Both the position numbers and the translations under genes were made by a program. A model generated the notes under the pieces. The model saw only the letters and a program-made list of their open reading frames with translations, searched no databases and had not been told where the DNA came from. A stretch of 64,000 bases of DNA. Source: Rostrohypoxylon terebratum (Eukaryota > Ascomycota > Sordariomycetes > Xylariales > Hypoxylaceae). The stretch covers positions 62,001 to 126,000 of the forward strand of contig MU385907.1 in the NCBI GenBank assembly GCA_022497145.1. The letters are read 5' to 3'. This document shows, in pieces, positions 1 through 12,037 of the stretch; the first letter of the stretch is position 1; the number at the start of each line of letters is the position of its first letter.

Positions 1-1128
1 GCGCCACCACAAGTCCGACTCGTCTTCCTTGCGCGAGTAGAACTTAGACCAGAGCTCCGAGGCGGGGGGTGTGAGACCAAGTCCCATCTTCGGGAACTCG
101 TTGTAGATCAATCCGGCGTCGAGACCCGCGACGAGCGCACCCGAGAGCACGGTCACGGAGACGAGGGCCGTGAGGAGGGAGACGTAGCGGCGAAATGGCG
201 CGATAGCCGGGTTCTTGAGCGCGGTGATGAGGGCTTGTGCGGAGGAGGGGGAGGCGAGGAGACGCTTCGTGCGCAGGATGCGCAGCCCGACGAGCAGCAT
301 CCAGGAGTAGCAGACGAACGCGGTAGCCAGGTGCGTCGCGAGGCGGTACTGCGACACGCGCGGGTGCGACCCCGGCGCGAACAAATCATCCTTCAACCCC
401 GACTTCACCATCCACCACCCGATAAACCCCTGGAACCCGATCAGCGCGGATATGCCGACCAGGTGCCCCGCCACGCGCGCGGACACGCGGCGCCGCACTA
501 TTAGGTACGCGGAGGGGAGGACGAAGGAGAGCCCGATGAAACGCCCCCAGAGGCGGTGCGTCCACTCCATGAAGTAGATCTTCTTGAACTCTTCCAGGTC
601 CATGTGCGAGTTGAGTAGGTGGAATTCGGGCGAGGCGCGGTACTTCTCGAACTCGGATTCCCAGTCGGCTTGGGTGAGGGGCGGGAGGGAGCCGGTGACG
701 GGTTTCCATTCGGTTATGCTGAGGCTGGTGGGCTGCGTCAGAAGTGAAATGTCAGGAGTAAGGAGAGGAATGGCTCTTTACCCTGACTCGGTCAGCCGTG
801 TGAGGCCCCCGAATACCACGATGCCGAAGACGCTCACGGCGCTGCCGATCAACCAGTACCCCGCAGCTTTGGAGCTTGTTTCGGGAAATGCCTTCTTTCC
901 TGCTTTAGAAGCTTCACTCCCTACTGCTGCGTCGGTAGGAACCGCAGAGGATGTAAAATATCTAGCGAAACGAGCTTGCGACTCGGTGCTGGCATACCGC
1001 ACTTGCAAGGACCGGAGGACCCACGATGGAGCTGTTTTCGGCTGCTGGCGGAGGCATTGGCGGCAGACGAATGTATTTAAAGCTAATTTCGTCGCCGCCC
1101 TTCGCAGCCCGGGTATTAAAGGCGACAT
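1..1128 (-). CDS. COX15: Heme A synthase COX15 (C-terminus beyond window)
   Basis: This enzyme of the mitochondrial inner membrane converts heme O to heme A for cytochrome c oxidase. Two exons are visible: 782..1128 and 1..724. The 57-nt intron (725..781) is placed so that the frame reads LTESG-LSITEWKPV across the junction. About 357 residues are present. The first ~80 residues are basic and Ser/Ala-rich, like a mitochondrial presequence. Conserved family motifs are EWTHRLWGR (heme-ligand His region), GFQGFIGWWMVKSGL, HPRVSQYRLATHL and GALVAGLDAGLIYNEFPKMG. The start is the first ATG of the open frame. The gene runs off the left edge, so the last transmembrane segments are missing. Identity is near certain; the exact start is less sure. 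Confidence 0.95.
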
Positions 1129-1794
1129 TTTTTGAGCTTTGAAGGAGAGAATTCTCTCTGGGAGAAGAGTTGTAGCGGAGCTCGAAGCTGCGAATGGGAA
1201 GGTTTTCGTTTCTAATCATACGATAAGATTATCATTATCGGCATAGTACCTAGTACTTAGTGTCCGATCGGGAGCAAGCCACGGAGGTGCCACAATGACA
1301 ATGACGACCTTATTACGTATTACATAATCTCGGATATTATGGATCAGCTGTCAGTTTCAATCGAAATCTCAAGACTCAAGAAAATCCAACATTTTCACTA
1401 TTTCAACTCTTTTCTAATAGAATGAGTATTCTGTTTCTCGCATCAATTAGTTCGCGCTCAATTATCGTAACTGCTGGTGAAGTAAAGTCGGATCGCTCAT
1501 CGCTGTATTATACAAAATGAAAAAAAATCGAAAAAAGAAAATCGCACATATTAATCGTTTACTTCGTTGGCAGACCAACTTTTTTATAATCTCAACCATC
1601 AGCAAACCTCCGGCCGTCTTTTTTTTTCGGTAGTCCTCCCGTAGCTTCGATGTCATTTCCTGCGAACGAACGCAGCCTCGTAGCTCGCCTCTATACCTAC
1701 TACCCTCCTCACCGTCCATGACCAACCCTTAGACCCTACCATCATGTCGAAGTTCCGAAGTTCAAATTATAGTGGTCAAGATGGCGAGGGATTG
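1129..1794. other. Intergenic: COX15 promoter and CDF gene 3' end
   Basis: This 666-nt spacer lies between the COX15 start and the CDF stop, both on the minus strand. It is AT-rich, with A/T homopolymer tracts around 1515-1545 and 1617-1630. I see no credible gene or RNA in it. Confidence 0.6.
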
Positions 1795-3838
1795 TCATCT
1801 AGATCTGTCCTCGTTTCGAAGGATATCCTCGCCTTGCTTCTTTCGGAAGAGCAGTATATCCTTGAGACTTCGACCCGGCTTCTTCTCTTCGTAAAGGGGC
1901 TTGTGCTCTTGGTGGATATCGTGGTCGTCGTCATAGTCGACGTGAACAAATGCTCGCTCAACATCACTCAACCCTAAGGAATTGTTAGTAAGCACATTTT
2001 GGTTGGTCAGGATAAGGCGGGGACCTACCTTCGAGCTTTCTCTGCAGAGACTGGCTCACATCGTGAGAGATCTTAAGGGGAACGTCTTGGTCCATAACTA
2101 TGTCGACCTCGACATAGTAATTTTGTCCTGCATGGTATGCGCGGCACTGTAACTCCTGTTAGCATCCCCCTGAAAGCTGTGGTACGACGTCCACTTACTG
2201 TATCCACCTTCTGAATTTGGGGGTCGTGCGTCATGCTCATGTAGATGACTTTTGACACAAACTCCTTCGGTGCAGATTTCCCCACAAGTAACCAAACTTG
2301 CTCAAATGCATTGGCGATCCACGAGAACAGGATCAGGAGGGCGATACATATGGCTCCAATAGGATCAAGGTACCAAACGAATCGGTCACCAACTATCGAC
2401 ATAACCAAACCGAATGTATTGACGACAATGTCATTTCGGTGGTCGACCTATTATTCAAAGTCAGCAGCAACATCTAGATGACCCATCAACCCATTAGGCC
2501 CATTAAGGGGTAACTTACGAAAAAGACGTGGACCGATGGGTACCTGCGATATGCAAGGCAGTAAAGCATGAGACTTCCTTTCGCGAAAACTAGATCCCTG
2601 TTAACACCGATCTTTCGGTAGCATTGCAGGATACCTTACTGGCAACGCCCACAAAGACTATGGGGATGATTTGGAGCTGATTAGATTCGCTTGGCCCAGC
2701 GCCGAGGGAACGCGCAGACTCGACCTGTAGGCCAAGAGTTAGAGCCAATCGATTCCGAGAGGCTGAAACATCATGGTAGATGGACTCACAAGCAACTGGA
2801 TGGCGACCGTAGTCATCAATGCACAGAAGAGGATAATTCCGATGGTCTCAATCCTGGTGCGACCCTACGTGGCTATGAGCATGCGATGCGGAGAACCTCG
2901 ACGATCATATTATATCATCAATAGTTAGGTACTTACCACAGGGTACTTGTAGACGCTGGCTCTGGCTGCCATGCGTGAGGTTATCAGCATTACAAAAGAC
3001 GAGACGAGGTCCATCTGTCTTTGAGGTCAACAGGCAGCACTTTATTAGCATTTCATTAAGGAGTTACGAACAAAAGCATCAGCAGCAGTGGCAAATAGCT
3101 ATCAGAACGGTCAACTATGTTCACTAAAGAGGAGTATTCGCACCCGGGGTCATTTACCGATAGCGACCCAGTCGATATAGCAGCGTATAGCTGAATTACG
3201 AAGAGGCAGAAGTTGACCGTAAAGGAAGCGTTGACGGCAAACTTGATCTTGGGAGCCACCCGGGCGTCCTCCTCAATCTGCAGCCGTTCCTCATCATCGG
3301 CACCTAGAAATTGGTCGATAAGTTCATTCTGCCTAGAGTAGAACTTCTTTAACGCTTTCTTGTTTCCATTCGGATGATCAATCTTCATCTGGCGCCTGGA
3401 CACATTCTCGCGACGATGGCGACCGATGTTCATCGGGTCATTGGGATTGACTTCGGACGCGGACGAGGTAGCCCCAGGCGACCGAGCTGCGACCGGCTCC
3501 TCAATTGCAACCGAGGGCTGGTTATCAATGTTAGCATCCTTGGGTGAGGCCGGTCCCCCAGGCGCTGCAGCAGGTACCGTAGTATCGGCACCTGCAGCAT
3601 CATGCGTGGTTTCCTGCGTGGTCGTGTCTTCACCTGGAGTTAGTCGGTCCGTATATCAACCTCAACATTTCCACCGCACCTTCGATAATGGGGATGAAAA
3701 CAATTTGAAACACTTGAGCGCGCCGGGTGTGTGGATATTTCCGTGGAGCCTCATAACAAGATCGGACGAGCGCAAATTGAAAAAAGAAACGACTGACCTG
3801 ATGGCTTAGAGGTGTTATGCGATTGCTGATTCGCCATC
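1795..3838 (-). CDS. Cation diffusion facilitator (Mn-type CDF) transporter
   Basis: This is a membrane antiporter that moves divalent metal out of the cytosol. Ten exons join in phase: 3799..3838, 3158..3633, 3072..3098, 2937..3014, 2790..2864, 2640..2724, 2519..2589, 2199..2447, 2029..2146 and 1795..1973, giving about 465 residues. The N-terminus (about 110 residues) is soluble and Pro/Ala-rich. The transmembrane core starts at KFAVNASFTVNFCLF. The metal-site motifs are DAFMD in TM2 and DHRND in TM5. These are DxxxD forms, which family knowledge links to manganese-type CDFs rather than the HxxxD of zinc CDFs. A C-terminal cytosolic domain has YYVEVDIVMD and ends in a charged tail. One exon is only 27 nt, with a GTTCGT donor. 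The gene is divergent to the ZIP importer at 5967. Metal choice is inferred from motif only. Confidence 0.88.
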
Positions 3839-3980
3839 TTGGGATTCATGCTTGCGAAGGCGTGATGGATGCAATACAAAAAATGTTTCCGAATGAAAGT
3901 GGGAGAGGTCGATCTCTGCACGCACAAAGATTCATATTATATCCAAAAGTGGCTCGGAAGGCAAATGTGAGGGAGCCAAC

Positions 3981-4016
3981 CGCTGCCCACCACTGTCCAC
4001 CGCTGTCCACCGCTGT
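3981..4016. repeat. Short tandem repeat, 10-bp unit (CGCTGTCCAC-like)
   Basis: About 3.6 copies of a 10-bp unit sit in register with single-base differences, just upstream of the CDF gene start. This is seen directly; no function is inferred. Confidence 0.85.
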
Positions 4017-4300
4017 ATGAGGTAGCAGTGCGGCCCCAGTACAACATTACAGCTCCATTACACTTGACTGGCTCAATGACGGCATACCACGTCTTTTTTC
4101 CAGGTCAGCTTTCTATGCATTTAGGTCATTTGGAATGCTCATCCTGCCATCGCCCGCCCATTTCGTCACTCTAATACATCACTATTTCTCTCAATCAGGG
4201 CAGAGAGCTAGACCCCGTGCTAACCCCCGTGCTAGAAAGACAATCAGGACAACTACTAGACAGGTATTGGACAGGGGTTCATATGCCGGTCCGGGGGGTT

Positions 4301-4342
4301 CTAGTCCTCATCAGTCCTCATCAGTCCTCATCAGTCTTCATC
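4301..4342. repeat. Short tandem repeat, 10-bp unit (TCAGTCCTCA)
   Basis: Four successive near-identical copies of a 10-bp unit lie in the CDF/ZIP spacer. The last copy has one C-to-T change. It is a minisatellite-like tract and probably variable in length between strains. Confidence 0.9.
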
Positions 4343-5966
4343 TTACTGCTTATTTGCCCCGCTTAGACCGCAATTTTCTATCGGCCTCAAACGACAGGTC
4401 TCTTGGCAGTGAGAATTTCTCACAGTTCCCACCTCGGCAATGAGCCGATCTTTATCAAATGGGCCCTGTTCCATTGGACTGAAAAAATTGTTTCGATTCA
4501 AGCGGAGCTTGCGAATGCCGTGACTATCATGTCCTATCTGTCACAACAAGGCTGTAAATTAAGCTCGCCTCCACCACGACGTCGCCACCACATTGGTCAG
4601 AACCGGTCCAGATACCCCGGACTCTTTGTTTGCCAAGCCTTGCGTTGTTTTGGGCATCGTCCACATCGTCTAACCTTTAATATTGCCACACAGCTGCCAC
4701 ATCAGATATCTAAAGCCGCATTATCGTAGCCCACAAATATTGATACTGCCAAGAAGCTTCTTGTTTCCCCGTGCGGTTCGGAGATGCTTAATTCCTACGG
4801 GGCGACGACGACAATCACACAAATCCCCGACTTGCTGAAAACTGAATTAGAGTATGACAGCCGCGAAGACCCTGCGTTTGGTTGTCTATGTATGGAAACC
4901 GTGTCGAGTCGGAAAGGAACTATTGTGTGCGACCTCGAAATTCTTTTTGTTGCTATCGCGAGTAAATTGTAGGAGAGGTGGAACTTGTTTCAACCATACG
5001 ACTCTCGATGTTTGCAGTAGTTTTCGACTGCCGCTGAGCCTTCAACGTAATCCTATAGGTTCTCGGTCTAGTAAGTGATACCACAATACGTACTACGCAG
5101 GAATAACTAGGTACAGTGACAAATAATAGAGGAAAGTAGAGCGTAGCGGTTAGCTTGCCCAGCCTTCCCCGTCTGTGTCCGTGTTTAGTCGGCTGGATGG
5201 CCAAGCAAGATGGATCTCAGTCGCTGCAGTGGAACTTTTTCAAGGTGAGCCTCACGCCAAGTCCGCCCAAGCACGGGCATGATCGCCGGCGTCGCGATGC
5301 TAAGTTTGGTAAAGATACCATGCAGCGGGCTTTCTATTACCATCGAAAAAGTCTCTGTGAAACAGCTCGAAGGCATTGACATGGTTGATCTGCGGTTTAC
5401 CAAAGATTATGGACTTTCCTATTACAAGGTTTCCGGCTCGCCAGCGTCGACTTGCCCCTAGCTGTGTTCGGCCATACGTCGAACAAGTGCCAAACGTCAA
5501 CTCGAGTCGGCAGGATCTATTTTGGATCACCGCTGCATACATACTTCGGATCTCGACGTCGTAGACCATGGATATTCATCTCAAGAATAGCCGAGGATCG
5601 TCGGGCAAGATTTAGCGTGACAAGACAATATTAAAGCAAAGGTTTGCCAGATCTTCCAAGAGATTCTGATTGATATCCTTTTCTTATGCGCCGTGTCCAT
5701 GATTGAGTGATAGGGGTCTTATTTCTCTTTTCCATTCTCTTCGGTTTCTTTTCTTAACCTTCCCTTCTCTTGGCGTAAGGATTGAAGCCTTTTCGTCTGT
5801 TATTCTATTCTACGCTCAGGAGTCGCCGGACGGCTTCGTGTTGTTGCCCGTTCGCTATTGTATTTTTTTTCAACCTTCACTTTTACCAGTCGCCGGACTC
5901 CCGACTGTCATTCACTTCTTTGCCCCCTTTTTAAGAAAAAGAATAAAAATCAAATAAACAGACACC

Positions 5967-7450
5967 ATGTCGACAGAAGATATGGGAGATATGAAGCCCG
6001 TTTGCGGCGGTGGCAAGGAAGCCGGAGAGTACGATGTGGCTCTGCACACAGTCGGTCTCTGTAAGTAACGATGACAATTTGAATACCCCTGAGTCGTAAA
6101 TCACTAACATCGTATTTTCAGTCCTTGTCTTAACTGCCTCAATCTGTGGTGCTGGATTTCCTGTGGCCGCAAAGAAGATTAGCTGGCTCAAGGTCCCCGA
6201 GAAGGTGTTCTTTGCTTGCAAACACTTTGGAACAGGTGTCCTAATAGCAACTGCCTTTGTTCATGTAAGTTGCCGGTCATTCATCCCAACTTCATCCTAT
6301 CTAATAGCTATCAGCTTCTTCCCACAGCATGGTTCAGTCTTTCAGACCCATGTCTTCCGGACCTCTTCACCAAAGATTACCCCCCGCTACCCGGTGTCAT
6401 CATGATGGCTTCCCTCTTTTGTCTGTTCATCGTAGAAATGTGGATGAACAACAAGATGGGTGGTCACTCTCACGGTGGTGCCACCGGCTTCGAGGCCCAC
6501 GCTCCAGCTCCAGTTGCTCCTGCACGCCCCCAGCGATTCCCGGGTCGAAACAGCTTCGAGGCTGATGACATTTCCTACGAAAAGAGGATGGCTCAGCAAC
6601 AGTACGAACAGTCGCAATTCCCCGACCCCGCTGCCAACGAGCTCGACCTCCCCCAATCCGAAATGCCCCCATGGTTTATCGTCTTCTACGAGCAATACGT
6701 TCGCCAGCGTCTCGAGCTCATCAACATGATCAGGGCGAGCAGCACTACTAGCAGCCCTAGCAGCATGCAAGTCGAGGCCCCTAAACAAGATGTTGTCATT
6801 TCTGAGACAAGCATGTATGACGAGGAGGGCCAGCCCATCGACCCCTTGATCTACAAGAGGATGTCTATGAACATCACACTGCTAGAAGGTGGTATCCTTT
6901 TCCACTCCGTCTTCGTTGGTATGACTGTTTCGATCACCATCGAAGGATTCGTCGTCCTGCTTGTTGCCATCCTGTTCCACCAAATGTTCGAAGGTCTTGG
7001 TCTTGGCTCTCGTATTGCAGCCGTCCCCTACCCTAAGGGCAGCATCCGACCTTGGCTGTTGGTGTTCGCTTTCGGAACCACTGCTCCTATCGGACAGGCT
7101 ATTGGTTTGATTGCACGAAACAGCTACGACCCAAACAGCGCCTTCGGTCTAATCATCGTCGGTATCTTCAACTCGATGTATGTCACAATTTACACACCAG
7201 CCTGAAGTCGATTTTTACTAATGATTCGCAGCTCTTCCGGTCTTCTGATCTATGCTGCTTTGGTCGACCTTCTAGCTGAGGACTTCCTTTCCGAAGAATC
7301 CCAACACGTTCTGACCATGAAGCAAAAGAAGGTCGCATTCCTCTTTGTTCTTCTCGGAGGTAATTACTCTTACAGAAATTTACACCCATCACATATATGG
7401 CTAACGGTAAAATAGCTGCTGGCATGTCCATTGTCGGTGCCTTCGCTTAA
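5967..7450 (+). CDS. ZIP family zinc/iron importer
   Basis: This plasma-membrane or organellar importer moves zinc (possibly iron) into the cytosol and is related to yeast Zrt proteins. Five exons: 5967..6060, 6122..6264, 6315..7177, 7232..7359 and 7416..7450, about 420 residues, all junctions in phase with GT-AG ends. The N-terminus carries a Cys/Gly-rich stretch (KPVCGGGKE). Membrane segments include SICGAGFPVAAKK and the GTGVLIATAFVHLLP segment typical of the family. A long cytosolic loop contains GGHSHGG, a histidine-rich metal-binding type motif. The TM4/TM5 metal site shows ILFHSVFVGM and FHQMFEGLGLG. The protein ends in a short segment (SIVGAFA), as usual for ZIPs. The start is the first ATG after a CT-rich leader and gives a compact N-terminus. 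It faces the CDF exporter, suggesting linked metal homeostasis. Substrate is inferred. Confidence 0.93.
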
Positions 7451-10234
7451 GGGAGTCCTAAGCAACAAACATTTACGAACCGCGAGTCGATTCAAAGACA
7501 AAAGAGAACCCACGATAATAGACCGCGATACCCCTAGGAGTAGCATTGGATTGCTGCTTCGAAAAGAAACAGCTACTCGAGACGAGTCGGGTAGTGAACG
7601 AAACATGGGCATGGATTAATGAGTGGGTGGCGGGGACCAAGGGCGTCAGGCTGGGTTATATTACGTGGAAGGGCTCCCTAGTCAAATACCGCGAGTTGTT
7701 TTCCGTACGTGAAGAAGTGTAATTTTACAAGACCACAGTCCTTACCGCAATCACCGGTATCAAAAGCTCCATCAGCATCATATCACTGGTGCGGTTTACG
7801 CATGGCCCCTTTTCCGTTATCATCAGAGCGAGATTTCCACACAACACAACACGACACATCACATTTAAGAGCGCGATATTCTCCTTAGGCCCGTATGCAA
7901 CGAAAAGTCGAGTCGAGATAGGGGGGAGGTTCTGCCGAATCGGAATGCAGAGAGAAGAGGGTTCTAGCGGAGGCGAGCGACTGCAAAATACGAAAGACGA
8001 TGGTGGTAGATATACCTACATTTGAGGGAAGAGCATAGGGGGGGGGGCAGGAATACAAGAGGAGATTTGGTTTTCTAGAACGATACTGTATCACTAGAGC
8101 GAATACGAAGACAGAGTCACAGCCGAATGATGAGTGCGAATAACATACCTAGATCGAGAACAGAGTACCTAGCAAAAATTCAAAGAATCTTCAAAATGTC
8201 AACTTACCTACCCATGAACTTCACTGTCAGACGGGAACTCGTATCGCTGCCTTCCAAGAGTGGGTAGGTACTGCTGTCTCTGTCTCCTACTCCCTCACCA
8301 TCATCCCCTAGCAGCCGTCAAGCCGTCATCCGAACTCTAGCGTGCAAAACCAGCTGAACGTCGTCAAGCCCGCTTCCGCGACGGGGAAACCGGCCCTGGG
8401 GATATCCGCGCGCGACCCTGGAGCTTGGCTCCTTGGCGCCTGGCGTCTCTGAAACGCGGCGCCGCGGGGACAGGGGGCGAGGCTGGGGATCGATGCGGAT
8501 TTTTTTTTCCTTCTCGAGACACCGCCCAGATTGCGATCGTGCTCGGCGTTCTTGGCCGTGGGGAAGGTTTTCGATGTACGTACGTAATTTTTTTTCGTTC
8601 GGGTAGCTGGGCACGTGTCGTGTTTCCTGTTTCGGTGCGTGGGTTTGTGGTATTTTTGTTTCGCGGTGTTTGAGAGGAGTGTTTTTTACGAGAGGGTTGA
8701 AACACCGCGGAGGCTGGTGGTGAGAAGCTCGGCGGGTGCTTGGGTTGGTAGTGTTGGTAATGGGAATGAAGCAGAGGGCCTGCGTGCGACGGTGCTGAGA
8801 TGGCGCCAAGGGGGTGGTGAGGAAGGTCGACGCGATTTTTTCTTTCTGGAACTTTGGAGAGATATGCAGGGAGGTGATGGTCGTGTGAGGGTCGTGGGCT
8901 TAAAATAGAAGGCGTCTTGGGCTTTGACGAGATTCGCGGAGATGGGATGGGATTTTCGAGGGGTCGTGAGAGATGTGTCGCCGGGATCGGTCTCCTGTAG
9001 TCGATGATCTCTGGTTGTTACCTTTGCTCTCTGAAAGCACTGTAGTCTCCTTGTGTACCTAGAAACATGTGTTCGAGTTAAACTAGAGACTAGGTAAGGT
9101 ACCTACCTAATGATTGACACTTTTTCTATCTATTTGTTCAAGAAGAAAGCAGATATTATAATAGTATAAGATTGCCTGTCAGGAGATAGGTGTACTGTAC
9201 AACACGACACAGCCACTATCAAGACGCCATCCGGAACTCCGTTATCTTCCCACGCGCTGATCTTCCAAGATTTACAAAATTCTAACGAAAATCAGATAAA
9301 AATATCATCTTAGATCCCTCTCACGATCAAATGGAACTCATCGAGGAATCGGATATCTTTTTCGCGTACCGATAATGACCTTTCCAATCAATCTATTAAC
9401 AATCCCCGGGCGGAAACGAAAGCGTCGAAGAGGCTAGTACGTGCCTCTCGCCATAGCTCTCGAGACCTCTGACTGTACCTAGGACCCTAGGTCCTAGAGA
9501 GCGGAACAGAAGTTGCATATCGAACGACGTAAATTCGACAATATCGATGAGACCAATTTTAATAGACCAGGTTTATAATGACTTCGCCTTTGAGCGTAGA
9601 GTATGCCGCTATGCATTCTTAGTCAATAGAGAATAATACCTACCTACCTACCTACCCTGGATATCATATACGTTGGTGAGTTAGTAGGCATTGTGTATTC
9701 TAGCCAGCGATGGCAAATTCTTCGGTCTCGACTGAGGAGGCTCCCGCACCAATCCACAATGCGTAGTAAGGGAGATCGATCAACACTATGAGAATACCTA
9801 GTAGGTTACCTAGTAAGTAAAAGGATTTATTAGAAATATCTTCCAAAACTATCTAAGCACCCAGGTAGGTAAGTAGAACTACGAGCTTAAAAGCATCGCA
9901 ACATATCACCGTAGGTATATAATTATAGGTACCTAGAGTCCTAGACACCTAAATAGGGTCAAATTACGTAGTTACCTAGTACAGGTAATCAACTCGCTTT
10001 GACAAGATTCTTGTCCAACATGCTAACCTAAGAGTGTATTGAGTAAATTCTATGTCGTGTTTGAAGGAATCGGTGATGTTATGCTGACAGCCCCTAGTTC
10101 CCCTTGTTACCTAACTATGAAAAAAAATATACAAAATGATTTCTATCCCATAATTTATCTAACGCAATATTGATCAGATGATTCAACATGTATTGGCTCG
10201 GATGCCGTATAAATCAAAAGTCAAACCCAACTCA
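7451..10234. other. Intergenic, 2.8 kb
   Basis: This spacer separates the ZIP and HET genes. It contains a run of about ten G (8038-8047) and a GC-rich block (8340-8900). Open frames exist on both strands of that block but lack an ATG start and any recognisable domain. From about 9060 onward it is AT-rich, with many CTACCTACC, TAGGTACCT and CCTAGG tracts (for example 9475-9500, 9639-9656 and 9925-9950). I see no gene. Confidence 0.6.
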
Positions 10235-12037
10235 TCAATGAGAACTTGCTTGAGGCTTCTGCGGTAGGTTAGTATCTAGTAGGTGAGCAATTGATTCCAT
10301 ACTTGATGACGTGTATATTTCCAAAAATCTCTTGAGCCGAGAACCGGCTTCTTCGTTTGTTCGTACTTCAGCTTCTTGAATCAAAGTTGCTTCGTAGATC
10401 TTCAAGGCTTCCCAGACAATGGGGATTTGTTGAAGCTCACCACTCTCGACCAAGTACTGAAATTTGCGTGCAGAAAGATATGCAATCCTGAGGGCCCTAT
10501 ACAGTTCCATTTTGAGAAGACCGGCAGTAGCGTCTGGTATACTCTTTTCTTCACCAAGCCAAGAATTGATATCCTGTTCGAATAGCTTTATAAGTTCAGA
10601 GCCTTTTTCGTCTATATCTTGTTGCAACGGGTGTTCTGGTTTCGACAGAACGGCCAGTCCCTTCCCAGCCTTCACCGAGTATTCGTCGAAATCGGCCAAA
10701 AGTTCACGTAACGAGATCAGCCTATCATCGAAACGAAATATGAGCTCTCTCGCCAAGAAACCTTCCTTCACTGTCCAAAGTTTCATTTTCCACGTTGAGA
10801 ATCGAATCCGAATTAAAGCTTCCTCGGGAGTACAAAATTTGTACTGGTATAGGGGAGGGTCTAAGATGAGCGTATGCTGAGCCTTTGCAAACAACTGCCA
10901 ATCTAACCGTAAGGCAGATTTTCGAAGATGTCTATTGCGAGGTACGCAAAGTGTATCAATCCAGAAAAAGATACTTTCAGTGTTGCTTTTGGAGAGCTTG
11001 TCGGCTAGCGATTGAATGAGTCTTATTTGGCAAGATGGAAGGGAGTTCGCTGTCTCATTTCCTAAGCCTGCCATTCTGACATGGCTCACTGCTATAAAGG
11101 GTACCATATCTTTGCTGGTTATGTCGACCCCTTTTACCTCGAGAATATTCGAATTTTCGTTGTTTGGACAGAATCGTACCAATACCACTTTCCCTTTTGA
11201 GACGAAGCGCCGAAGGTCACCAGTAGTTGCTATAGTCTTGCAATCGCAAGCCGGGTCAACGTGTCGAGGAGTGACAACATTATGGGTAATAGAGGCATAC
11301 ACGCAGCCATTTCCACCGGTATGTTTCGGATCGCCGCGGATTGGACATCGAATGTAGCGACTGAGATGATATCTCAGGCAAACATCGGGGGTTAATCCCC
11401 TTACTCCCTCCGGGCACCAACCGGCCTGCTGTAGCAGAAAATCTACGATCTTTAAGGCGGCTTCTGGAAACTGAACTCGGGAAGAATACGAACTGCAAAA
11501 GGCACCTAGAAGTGTCCGGCACAAGATTTGACTCGCAAGAATGGATTTAAAGACCTGGTGATGGATCCCTGTTGTCTCAATCTGCGATTTAGCCCAATCC
11601 GAAGAAAGAATCTTCTGTCCAAAGTCCAAAGCATTTTGTATGCATGAATACAGACGTTCCATGTCGAGGCTATACAAGGCTTTGGACGCCTTCGTTTCTC
11701 GAATCATTTCGCTCAGTCGAATGGTGCAAAGATACTTTTGCGTCCCTTTCGTCTTCAGGAAGAGTTGGGGGAATACTTCCAATTCCGTCGTTGGATGGAA
11801 GATCAGTGCTTCACTTAAAAGTCCGAACCAGAGCCAGGCTTGGACAAAAGGCGCCGAGTCTTTCAGTGCCATAGACGGCAGCTGGTCATTCCCGAGAAGC
11901 ATTGTGTCGACACCCGCCCTCGCTGGGTAGTCGTGGAAATCACGGAAATCATACATAAAGTTAGTTCCATCGCAGAGGTATTCAACTTCTATGGGCGGAC
12001 ACCGAAGGTGATCGCTGCATAATAAAATATGATCCAT
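10235..12037 (-). CDS. HET-domain (heterokaryon incompatibility) protein
   Basis: HET-domain proteins act in fungal non-self recognition and programmed cell death. The protein is about 600 residues in one exon. The HET domain is near residues 313-375: FIAVSHV, GLGNETANSLPSCQ, then FFWIDTLCVP, matching the family's order of blocks. Upstream there is a Cys/His-rich stretch (CDCKTIATTGDLRRF and HVDPACDC) typical of one HET subfamily. The start at 12037 is the first in-frame ATG (MDHILLCSDHL). The frame stays open to about 12118 but without an ATG, so a small upstream exon is possible. In the first block the usual Trp after SHV is Arg (residue ~321), which could weaken the domain. It faces the membrane protein gene at 13072 across 1 kb. 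Cell-death activity is not shown by the sequence. Confidence 0.85.
   Translation of the reverse strand: MDHILLCSDHLRCPPIEVEYLCDGTNFMYDFRDFHDYPARAGVDTMLLGNDQLPSMALKDSAPFVQAWLWFGLLSEALIFHPTTELEVFPQLFLKTKGTQKYLCTIRLSEMIRETKASKALYSLDMERLYSCIQNALDFGQKILSSDWAKSQIETTGIHHQVFKSILASQILCRTLLGAFCSSYSSRVQFPEAALKIVDFLLQQAGWCPEGVRGLTPDVCLRYHLSRYIRCPIRGDPKHTGGNGCVYASITHNVVTPRHVDPACDCKTIATTGDLRRFVSKGKVVLVRFCPNNENSNILEVKGVDITSKDMVPFIAVSHVRMAGLGNETANSLPSCQIRLIQSLADKLSKSNTESIFFWIDTLCVPRNRHLRKSALRLDWQLFAKAQHTLILDPPLYQYKFCTPEEALIRIRFSTWKMKLWTVKEGFLARELIFRFDDRLISLRELLADFDEYSVKAGKGLAVLSKPEHPLQQDIDEKGSELIKLFEQDINSWLGEEKSIPDATAGLLKMELYRALRIAYLSARKFQYLVESGELQQIPIVWEALKIYEATLIQEAEVRTNEEAGSRLKRFLEIYTSSSMESIAHLLDTNLPQKPQASSH

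Larger units (their letters stand above)
3839..5966. promoter_or_regulatory. Divergent promoter region between CDF and ZIP genes
   Basis: This 2.1-kb spacer separates two head-to-head metal transporter genes. It holds two short tandem repeats near 3981 and 4301. The last 260 nt before the ZIP start form a CT-rich leader (about 5709-5935), as in many fungal promoters. Short open frames occur between 5155 and 5640 on both strands, but none shows a recognisable domain or consistent coding signal. I found no clear zinc-response element by eye. Confidence 0.5.

Noticed and set aside
5155..5640. Several overlapping frames of 60-90 codons upstream of the ZIP gene
   Set aside because: No domain, no consistent codon signal, and competing frames on both strands.
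8318..8809. 163-codon open frame on the minus strand, GC-rich
   Set aside because: It starts at TTG without an ATG, is low-complexity and basic, and is overlapped by open frames on the other strand. It looks like a composition effect.
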